Assembly (NCBI GenBank): GCA_020283715.1
Contig: JAIQCW010000007.1
Span: 1-64,000, forward strand
Origin: Cytauxzoon felis
Taxonomy: Eukaryota > Apicomplexa > Aconoidasida > Piroplasmida > Theileriidae
Direction of reading: 5' to 3'
Length of the DNA stretch: 64,000 nucleotides
Positions 11,202 through 21,900 of this stretch are shown one piece after another. Position 1 is the first letter of the stretch. Each line of letters begins with the position of its first letter. The translations under genes and the position numbers were made by a program. A model generated the notes under the pieces. It was given only the letters and a program-made list of their open reading frames with translations. It searched no databases and was not told where the DNA came from.

Positions 11202-14200
11202 TTATTCTTTTGTAATATATAGTTTGAAATTGACATTTTTGATGGTGATATCTTCGGTATAGAGTGGTTTATCGATATTGAGTGTATTTTGTATAATGAC
11301 TGGTTTTCTAAGTGTTTTAATTATATAATCTTTATTATCTATTAGATGTTGATCTATTGTTTCGATATATATAACGATATTATCATCAATAGATAATTTC
11401 AACTAAAAAAAATATAATTTAAATTTAATATAATAAATATAACAAACCATTTTACGTATTTTTTGTATTTTATTAATAGCTTCTCTAGCTATAGATTGAT
11501 GTAATAATGTATCATCTGGTGTAAAATCTAATATAATTGAAATATTTTTATTAGAATCACCATCAAGATTAGGGTTTTCAACTAAATCTAAATTTAATTT
11601 TATAGATATAACAACATCATCAATTGTAATTTTATATCCATAAATATTAATAAAATTATTATTTAATAATAATTTTATCTCATCATCATTTAATTTTTTT
11701 ATATAATCACCAACTTTTTTCATATCTTTACCTAATCTTGATCCTAATATTTTAAAATTTGGTACAACAACTGTTGTTAATGATGATTTATCATTTGATA
11801 ATTCAATATTTGATACATTTAATTCATCTTTTATTAATAATATCAAATCCTCTAATGATTTTAATACCATTTCATCATCATGTATAATCTTTAATGATTT
11901 TATAGCTGATTTTAATGGAACCCTCTTACGCTCCCTTACCGTCCTACCCAATAATATCACCTGCTGCATAACATCAATCCTATCTATTATATCCTTATCA
12001 TATTCAAATATCGTCGTAGGTAACATCTCATAATGTATACTATCCATTCCACCAGTACATCTCTTCAAATTCTGATATATCATCTCCGATGTAAATGGAG
12101 CAAATGCACTCTATAGTATAATATATATAACAATCATAGTCTCCTCCACCTGAGGTCCAATCCACCTTCTTTTCCACTTGGCGTTCCACCTGAGGTCGTC
12201 CTGCCGTCAGCTCTTTTAATTACCTATCTCTAAAGAGTATAGCCACTCCCAGAGATCGTGGCGGAAGTGATGGTGAGGACAATACCTCAGGTGGACTACC
12301 CGAAGCTGATCTCTGGGAAGCGGAGGGGGAAGTAAATAGAAGAGGCCTCCACGGCGAGTGGAAGAAGAGTTGGATTGGACTTCAGGTGGAATAGACCGGG
12401 AATGAAGAACATGCAGTAGGCTCGTTTGACAATTATTTGTAGATATAGACATACCATAAGACAGGTGAATGTATAGAGTGATTCATATAGAGTGCGTAAA
12501 GATATTAGTGATTCATCTTCACCGAAATTCCCTCTCATACGATCACGATTTATACGTATATACCTGAAGATTATTATGGTGTTAAATATAATTTTTTTTA
12601 TACCAATTAGTTAATTGTTCAAGGAAATTTAATAACTTTGGTATGACATTATACAATTTATATTGCTGCATTTCATAATGGACGTTCTATATATAAGTTT
12701 ATTTATATTAAATAATAATATCATACCTTTATCAATTTGTGTGTAATTGAATATATCCAACGATCCATTATACAAGATGATTTTAATGACACACTAGAAT
12801 CTGGAATAAACTTTTTACCACTCGTTAGCTCATAACGAGTTACCTCTTGTACCAAAAATCTGTTTAATTTTTATAATAATACAATACAACATAACACCAG
12901 AGGATATCTCTACCACTCCAAGAGGTTACATTCCTGCCGTCAGCTCTCCCACTCGAGGTCCATCTTTTCCATTGCATGGAGCTATTCTATTTACCTCACC
13001 TTCCAGCTCCCGTGGATCGCTTCCAGGTATTATACTTCCACCTGAGGTCCAATGATTATATTCCGCCACGATCTCTGGGAGTGGCTTTACTCTTTAGAGA
13101 TAGGTAAATAGAGAAGGCCTCCACGGCTAGTGGGAACAGTGGTTGTAACGTCAGGTGGAGGGCTATCTTAGGACGATGTCAAGGTGTTGTAGAAGATTGA
13201 TTATAATTAAATTTGTATATTTTACAAACCTGTATGAGTGGTACCAAGGTAATATGACATCTTTGAGTACGTTTGATACTGCATTAGTTGAGAATTTTAC
13301 GGGTTCGGATTTGACTGCTGGTGATGAGATGAGGAAGAGTCTGAGGCTATCTGCACCATATTGATTGATGATATCTAATGGATCTGGATAATTTTTTAAT
13401 CTTTTAGACATTTTTTTTCCATCATTAGCTAATATGAGTCCATTAACAATTACATTTTTAAATGGTGATTCATTGAATAAATGATTGGATATAACCATTA
13501 ATGTATAGAACCAACCACGTGTTTGATCTAATCCTTCTGCTATAAAATTTGCTGGGAAATGTTTATATAGATCATCTTTATGTTCAAATGGATAATGTAA
13601 TTTAGCAAATGGCATAGAACCAGATTCATACCAACAATCGAAAATTTCAGGTATCCTTTTTAATGGTGGATAATTATTACCTCTAGGATCAGGTATGGTT
13701 ATATGATCTATATAATGTCGATGTAAATCTATTATTTTATAATTTGTATATTGTTGTAATTCTTCTATACTTCCTATACATTTTATTATCTCACCATCAT
13801 CACTTATCCATAATGGTATTGGTGTACCCCAAAATCTATTTCTACTTATACACCAATCTCTAGCATCTTTTATCCAATTATGAAATCTTTTATCTTTTAT
13901 ATAACTTGGTACCCAATTTGTTTGTTCACTACATCTTAATATATCATCACGATAATCTTCAACTTTTATAAACCATGTATCTACTGCTCTATATATTAAT
14001 GGTGTATCACTTCTCCAACAATATGGGTATGAATGTAATATACTATCAGCATATATTAATGATGATCTCTCTTTTAATAACCTTTTAATTACTACATCCG
14101 CATCCTTTATATACATACCACCTACTTCAGATATACCTTGTTTAAAATTACCCGACTCATCTAATAAATTCGGTATACTACCAATCAATACACTATAAAA

Positions 14201-17200
14201 TTAATGTGGGGATTTTTATGTAGGGTGAATGTGGGGATACAGGTTTATTTCAATTATAGAATGTTGGGTTTTTTAAGTATTATGTGGCAAATTATAAATG
14301 TGGGGATAATCATATATAATATATATCAACTAACTTGTATTTTTTACATACACGTAAATCTTCTTCACCATAATAAGGCGCACAATGTACAATACCGGTA
14401 CCAGCATCGCTAGTAACCATTGAATCGGCAATAATAACATATGAATGTTGATGTTGCTCATTACTAAAGTTGGGATCATTAATAAAATAATTGAACAAAG
14501 GTTGATATCTTTTACCAACTAATTCATTACCGCTTAAAGTATCCAGAATTTTAACATCAAATTTTGTCGTCTGTTTAAAATATTCTAAACGGCATTCAGC
14601 TATAACAAGAGTTTTACAAAGTTTTTCAACATGAATTTTTACATATTTAAAACTTGAATTAACACACAAAGCCAAATTAGATGGCAATGTCCATGGTGTC
14701 GTCGTCCATGCCACATACTCCAAATCTTCATCAATAGATCTGTAGAAATATGAAGTTTAATGTGGATTTTGTGGGGGATGAGGATGGAATGATATGGGGA
14801 TAAATATGAGTTGTGGGGAAATAGGGGGTTGAAATATATGATGTATATTATCCTGGTGTAGTGGAAATGTATTTATTTTGTGGATAGATTGTATAAGTGA
14901 AGGTATGAAGGCGTATGAAGGATACTATTCCACCAAGCCATACATAATGATACAACTTTATATTTACATGTTTCAGATCATGTGGTGGATATCCATAATT
15001 CTGTGTATCACTAATCCATCTTTTACCGCATTTAAATGTGGAAGGCGTGTGAGATTTCATCCCCTCAAGGTATCCTTTTCGGTCATGGCATTAAGCTTAG
15101 ATGGAATTTTATCCTTTTCAGCAGCATCAGTTGGTAGACCTGTTGATGCATCTACATTCAAAGCCGAATGGTGTTCCCACTTCTTACCCTTGCCGTACCA
15201 ATAATTAGTACTACTCTGTTGATAATATAAAAGTAGGGGTGTGTTTGTATCATCCTTATGATAAAATATCCATACTTTATTATTTGCAGCAATAGTTATA
15301 GAGGGTTTCTCATTCCCCCTCAATGTTATATCCTGTCCAGAGTATCTAAATTTGACATCAGTAAGTTGACCTGTCGTATTGCTATGACTATATGCCACGT
15401 ATCCTGTAGGGACATTATCATCTGCACCCTCCTTCTCAACAGTAATTGTTTTCTGAGCAGCAATAGTACCAGTGGTATATTGTTTAGTAGTTGTATCTAC
15501 ACCAAAAGTGTCTGTCTTCTCTAAATGAATGACAGTTTCATTATTGGCGTCATCATTAAGTTTATCCAAGTGATATAAAAGTTCACTTTTACCCGCACCT
15601 TCAGGATCTCCATTAATACTAACTGAAGACCAATCTGTATTAGCAGCCTGCGCGGGATTATTATTTTTATAATATGTCCATGTAGTCCCTTTGATAGCTA
15701 TTAGCAACGGTTTATCATCATCTGTTCCTCCATAATATACATGAACATAATGGACATTATCTGCAGTAATAGCACCAGCAGCAGCATTTTGTAGAGGCTG
15801 AGTTCCCTTTTTAAGATTAGCAGTTTTCATTTTCTTATTATTCTTCAAATGATGAGAGTACCTCGTAAAGCCACCCCTGGGATTTCCCGAAAATTCCAAG
15901 ACTGTAACCTTTTCATTACCAGTTCCATATTCACTCTTCTCGTTAATTTTTATGTCAATAGCAGTTTGATGAGTTCCTGGACCAAAATTAATTCCGGGTA
16001 CTTCAGGACTCTTGGGTGGAATCAACGATTCATCCTCCAGTATCCAATAGAAAATAGTGCCTTAAGCTGAGTAATAGAGGTATCCTCATTAGCATCTGTA
16101 GGATTGTTCCAGCTACTAGTCCCATAATTATAATCGAGTTTCTTTACACTAAATAAACCTGTTGGAGTTATCTGAAGGAAATCAAACCCCTAATTCAAGT
16201 GCAGTCATAAAGTGATGTAATGATGAAACCAACAAGAAACATTGATACTCTACCCATCAACTTACGTACATAGTTAGATATTTCACTTTTAGGAGTTTGA
16301 TTATTACTTCCTCCAACAATCCAAGTCTTTATACCTACCATTTTCCTCCCATTTTCCAAAACCACACCAAAACAATACACCTCATACCTCTCTCAACCTC
16401 ATCAAAAATGTCAACACAAACTTACTTAAATGAAACAAAGAGTGCAGGATCTGTAACATTTTTGTAATTGAGATTAGCCTCAAAATTTGATACAGGTGTT
16501 GTACAAGCTAACGAATAAGGCATAACTTGAAATCCACGGTATATATATTCTTTTTCATATAACTTTTTAAATATCCACCATAATGTTTCCATATATGGTG
16601 TATGTAAAGTTTTATAGTCATTATCGAAATCTATCCAACGACCAACACGTGTTATAATGGCCTTCCATTCCTTACAATATCTAGTAACAATAGTTCTACA
16701 CTTTTCATTATATACATCGATACCCATTTTATGTACATCATCCAAGTGCTTTATATTATTCACCTTGTCAATTTCATGCTCTATAGGTAATCCATGACAG
16801 TCCCAACCAAATCTACGCTCAACATGATAACCACTTTGATATGCATATCTAGTAACAACATCCTAAAGGTAATATGAAGTTTATTATAAGAGTTTATAGA
16901 TGAAAGAAGTATAGTACTAAATCATAAACTATACAAATTTCAATGACAGCAGTAATTATAGATAATATCTGACTTCAATAGTCACATACCTTAACAGATC
17001 CAGCTAATATGTGACCATAATGCGGTAATCCGGTAGCAAATGGTGGACCATCAAAAAAAGTAAATGAAGGACGACCTTCTGATAACTTTAGAGATGTCTC
17101 AAATGCCTTAATATCATCCCAATACTTTAATATCTTTTCCTCCTCAAATGGAAAATTAACCTTTTCGTCAACTAATAAATAATAAATATATAAGCACTAT

Positions 17201-17375
17201 AAATATAATAAATACCTTTATAAAATGTAGGTACTACCATTATATCATTAAATTTACGGCTAGAACAAAATTTACAACTACGATTGAAATTAAAAAACAA
17301 TATATATAGTTTATTACAGGGGATTCTATTCACAAGTGCTTCAACAATTGATCTCCCACTAAAAACAATACACAT
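11202..17375 (-). CDS. IARS: isoleucyl-tRNA synthetase, eukaryotic cytosolic type
   Basis: Class I synthetase charging tRNA-Ile. Ten exons: 17375-17216, 17171-16990, 16862-16426, 14739-14335, 14192-13230, 12859-12727, 12686-12604, 12563-12455, 12110-11448 and 11402-11202. All phases agree and give about 1111 residues. The HIGH motif appears as HYGH in [14 protein letters not shown], the editing (CP1) domain includes [13 protein letters not shown], and GKKMSKR is intact. Introns are mostly 36-130 nt, but intron 3 (14740-16425) holds a decayed membrane-protein gene, and introns 5 and 8 hold modular repeats. Residues 1-45 precede [12 protein letters not shown], where cytosolic homologues begin; this may be a targeting extension or untranslated leader. 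The HYGH-type sequence and length argue for the cytosolic form, possibly dual-targeted. Confidence 0.94.
12140..12420. repeat. modular repeat array in IleRS intron 8
   Basis: A, F variant, E', D', A', C', B' and A' boxes fill most of the intron between exons ending at 12455 and starting at 12110. Confidence 0.87.
12905..13185. repeat. modular repeat array in IleRS intron 5
   Basis: F variant, A, C variant, A, D, E and B'-type boxes in the intron between 13229 and 12860. The array enlarges an otherwise short intron. Confidence 0.85.
14848..16380 (-). pseudogene. decayed intron-nested membrane-protein gene with beta modules, in IleRS intron 3
   Basis: Reading the minus strand, the pieces follow the order of an intact member. 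Residues MVGIKTW ... [14 protein letters not shown] (16342-16200) parallel the start and TM1 of the copy at 59250. An open frame at 16025-15057, plus a fragment at 16190-16030, encodes two beta modules ([20 protein letters not shown] and [18 protein letters not shown]). A degraded tail at 15056-14850 ([14 protein letters not shown] ...) resembles the TM8-TM9 region. Stops and frame changes separate the pieces and most membrane segments are missing, so no full protein can be made. Same strand as its IleRS host. The 322-codon frame alone could be mistaken for a gene; it has no signal peptide. Confidence 0.75.
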
Positions 17376-17544
17376 TACTAAACTTAAAATAATTTATTTT
17401 ATGGAGTCCTTATATTCCCAAAATGTCGACCTGCCACATGACCCACAGGCAATATATAATGGATCATTAAATTTTATATTGTCTAAGATTTATTATATAA
17501 AATCAATGGAATAATGAAGTTTATTATTTATAATTTTATAATAA

Positions 17545-18886
17545 ATGCGGTTTTTTTGCTTAAGAATCACCAAATTTAACTCCTACAACCATAGTCATAC
17601 TCCATGCCCATCCAAAGCATTCATATCCCACTCTACAAAACCTTCAATTACTAATAATGCAAATACAAATATCCATCCTTTGAATAATTCTGATGTTGAC
17701 ACTCAACCTCAACCTTATTCATCAGGTATACTTATTTATTACTTCATTATACTATACATCGTCCTTCTATAGGTTATATGCCTCAAATGGCCCTGGGAAC
17801 GTTCAAATATTGTGGACAGAAATTAGATAGCGAAATAAAACCTATAAATAATTATGTCTTGATCATTAAAAATGACTTCCACGAGATCAGTCAAGGAGGT
17901 GTATACATAGGAGCTAAGGTAATTCCAACTCTATTATAATTTATATATTATTAGCGCAATCAAGAATTTATTGGACGTGTTGTTGCTGTAGGGCCAGGAA
18001 AACTCAACCAAGAGACAGGGTAAGTTATATATAAAATTCTCAATCGGTCTTGCGCTAAAGGCTGAGCCTTACAGAATGAATTTCTTCTGCTTTGGGGTAT
18101 GAAAAATAGCGCTATATGAATTTATATGATGATATACTTGTTTTCAATGCATTTAAATGTACTGATTCAATTTATCTACATCACATCATACAATTTGAAA
18201 TCTCGTGGACACGATATACCCTGTCCTAGAGATTAATATCGGCCGTGTTTAAGATGATATACACAGTTCTTATATCCAAGAATAGAAGATTATTGTGTAT
18301 ATTGTTTTTTTACCATTTATATCATTTCAATTGTATAGAGTAACTATACCAGTTTCGGTCAAGGTTGGGGATATGGTATTATTTGAACCTCCAGAGGAAG
18401 ACCCAGTTGTAAGTCTACAAATTTCACGTTTATACATATACCACTTCAGTTGACGTGTGATAATCAAAAGTGCGCGTTAATTACGGACGATAAGATTTAT
18501 GCGAAGATTGTAACTACTGATTTTTCAACACCTACTGCATTGGTTGCTGATAGAATCAGACCATTATCGGACAGGTATTAACACGCACGTGTTCATATCG
18601 TATATATTTTAGAGTTTTTGTAAAGATTATAGATACACCGAACAAGACAGAGAGTGGCTTGGTTTTGGCACGCACTGGAGAAAGTCAAGACAATGTAATT
18701 AGGGCCGTAATTGTATCATTAGGCCCTGGTGAATATACTAATGATGGGAAATTGATACCTATAAATGATCTACAAGTTGGAGATCACATACTCTTCTCTG
18801 ATAGTGCAGCAGATGGAGGTGAATTCTCGTGTAATCAAAAACAACACGCTTTTGTACGTTATAGAGCAATATTAGCCAAATTATAA
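17545..18886 (+). CDS. CPN20: Cpn20: tandem Cpn10/GroES co-chaperonin, probably apicoplast
   Basis: Co-chaperonin that caps the Cpn60 chamber. Six exons: 17545-17725, 17773-17918, 17955-18019, 18339-18408, 18450-18574 and 18613-18886; 286 residues with consistent phases. Two GroES domains lie in tandem. The first runs from PINNYVLI through GRVVAVGPGKLN and VKVGDMVLFEPPEE. The second runs from DRIRPLSDRVFVKI through TESGLVLARTGES, AVIVSLGPGEY and VGDHILFSDSA. A double-domain Cpn20 is typical of plastids and of the apicomplexan apicoplast. The Ser/Asn-rich leader of about 75 residues is compatible with organelle import but has no obvious hydrophobic signal core, so localisation is inferred. Intron 3 (319 nt) is unusually long and contains no repeat boxes. 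Confidence 0.92.
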
Positions 18887-18977
18887 ATTTTATTTTTATA
18901 AAAATTCTAATCGCATAAATCAATGTCGTTTAATAATTGTTACATGTCTTTACTAGTATATATAAATTGTGTATAAG

Positions 18978-21900
18978 ATGACCGATTCTAATGATGAAGA
19001 TCTATCGCATACGGAAAATGAGAATGTCAGTACTCCTTTAAGAGGATTAGATTTAGATAAATTGTCCATTCAATACGGTGCTGAATATTATTCTTTGGTT
19101 GACGAAGAGGAGCAGAAGGAGATTGCTAAGCGCAATCTAGAAATGAGAGTTTGTTTGATAAATAGTCCATTTCATATGTTAAATTATATTTAGGATAAGT
19201 TAAAGTCATTTAATAAGAAGAACGATAAGAATAAAACAACTTTGAAGACTCAGAACTTCATAAAGATAGACACACAATCTAAATTGAGGAACGATGTACC
19301 CATTGGTATGTAAAATAGTTAATATCTTATTTAAATGATATTAATATAGCGGAGTCTATCGTATTAAAGGATATTTTGGGGCTTAATAAGTCTTACAATA
19401 AGTTGAAGACATTCAAGTTCCCTTACCTTGTAATGTTGGATATTGAATTGGGTAAAATGTTAGAATGGTTATCGCCTACAATCGAGGAGCGTAAAGCTAA
19501 ACAGGAGGTGAGTATACTGAAGTTGAATTGCGATATTATTATTTCCATTTAGGTTCTGATTCAATTGGAAATCGTTGTTACCGCTTTATTTCCAAAGGCC
19601 AAAGTAAAACCATTTGGGTCATGTATGTTAATATAACTATAATTATGCAATTAATTTATACAGATGTAACGGGTTTATCATTACCAGGAGCTGATATAGA
19701 TGTATGTATTGAAGTCGATGGACCCGAACTTGAAGTTTTAAACCTCGTTGTCTATTCGTTAAATCGGTTAGGTTTAGTACACTCCTTCGAATGTATTTAC
19801 AATACCAATGTACCCATTGTGAGGGTAGTTGATAAAAGAACAGGTACGTTCTCATTTTCCTCAAAATATGAGGGTTGGTGGATGGATTTTGTTATAACCG
19901 TAAGGATGTCTATTATTTCTTTAAATAACGGGAGGGATATAATTTGGAGTAGAGATGGAAAATAGAGTGCATATCAGAAATGAGTAGTCTAGATTGTGGA
20001 TCTGCTCATTCTGAATGCATAATAGAGAGTACACCCGAAGTATATCATAAACACGTAATTGAAGATTCTAAAGCCGGCGGTGGAATCAATGAGGATGAAG
20101 ATGATGATATTGTAAGATGGGTAATCATGACGGAGCTCTATGTCAGATATCAATGTTCCTAGCCGGTTTTATATTCTTCACACCTCATCGTATCGCAATT
20201 ACATGTGCAAATCACGTTGTTAAAAGGTATCATTTACCCTTGGGTACTGTTGCTATGTTTGTGTATAGAATACATAATTTAATGGAGTTAGGTAGTTTTG
20301 CCGGTACTGTCATAAATACAATAATAACGTTATCTTCAACTAAGATGGATCCGGATAGTAAAACGACTTTAAAGAATTGTATATCGGGTATATCTATTTG
20401 GCTAATGTTCATTTGGTCCATCATCACATATTTTTCATTCATGGCTGGTGGTGAATATGGATATTTTGGTGAATTCTTCTGGAATATTGTAATGCTTGTT
20501 TTTATTTATGGTGTGTATTCAAATTCTTCCATGGGTATTGAAGGATTGAACGCTCCATTTTATATTGTTGGCCTTCCATTATTTGGATTATTCACTTTTG
20601 TCTTCCATAAATTATATAAATATTTATATTATATTTATTTCTGGGATGAATATGATTATGTTCTTGTTCTCTACCAAATATCGATTATGATTATTCTATC
20701 ATTTGCAACATCTATTGTGTGGACGGTAGCTAGAGTGATGGATTCTACCTCATCATCTGATACCATCATTGATGCAAGTGTAGCACCTACTAATCATGAA
20801 TCTGGTAAAGAAGCTTTATATGGATCTGGAGCTAATCAAATTAAAGTTGAAAGGAAAAATGGTACACATGGTGGTAATGATGGAGTTCCAGATGGTTATG
20901 TTAGATATGAGCATAAATCTAAGGATACGAAAACTCCTACATTCACATTATGTTCCGTTAAATATAATGATATTCCGTTGACATTCAATCCACCTATTGG
21001 TGGAGCTCCCAATGTTCAAGCAGTTTATGTATATTATCGTGGGGATGGGCAAGACAATGATCACGAATTCCCATTGATAGTTTGTGTTAAGAAGTCTCCT
21101 ACAGAATGTACATATTATAAGAGAGGTAATACGTGGACATCTATAAGTGAACTTGATAATAAAGACCCGGAAACTTTACAACTAGTCACTACTGATCTTC
21201 AAAAACTTGGAGATAAACTTAATGATGTTAAAGACAAATTCGAAGTTAAGCTTGAGAAAACTAATGGTCAGACATACAAAGCAAGTCCACAAGCTGCCGG
21301 TAGTGATACAATTAATATTGAAGTAGTAAAACCTGATAATCAAAATTTTAAAGGTTTTAAACATAACATCACTGATAAAACTGTGAACCGTATGACTGTA
21401 CATGGACGAGCAATAATTGGTATTAATGAATTAGACAGTGGTGATAGAACTATATCTGGAAAACAATACGTATATGTATATTATTCAAAAACCGGTGATA
21501 ATAATCATGAAAAACCATATTTAATATGTTTACAAGACAGTAATAATAAGACGTGGTATAAACGTGTTAAGGAAGCTGGTCAATCGGGTGGATATATATG
21601 GACCGATGCAACTACCGAGATCGGCAGTAAAAATCCAGATCAAATTGACAATCTAGCAAGTGACCTCAACAGAATTAAAAGTGCACTTGATGGTTCTGGT
21701 ACTGACGATAAAGGTTATAAAAAACAAGAACTTGTTGTAAAATTGGATTATGCTGCAAAGAGTAATGTTAATACGGATACAATTACATATCGGACGGGCG
21801 ATAAAAAAGTTACTGTTTCACCAGTTGGACCGAATAATGGATATAAGGGTTATAAACATGATCTTGGCGAAAGAAAAACTATAGATAAAGTTAAAATACA

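Noticed and set aside
15057..16025. 322-codon frame as an independent secreted gene
   Set aside because: No signal peptide, no proper start context, and flanked by broken pieces of the membrane-protein family in order; treated as part of a decayed nested gene.
17401..17514. 37-codon plus-strand frame between IleRS and Cpn20
   Set aside because: ATG to stop is open, but there is no recognisable domain, and the space is shared with the IleRS leader; too short to support.
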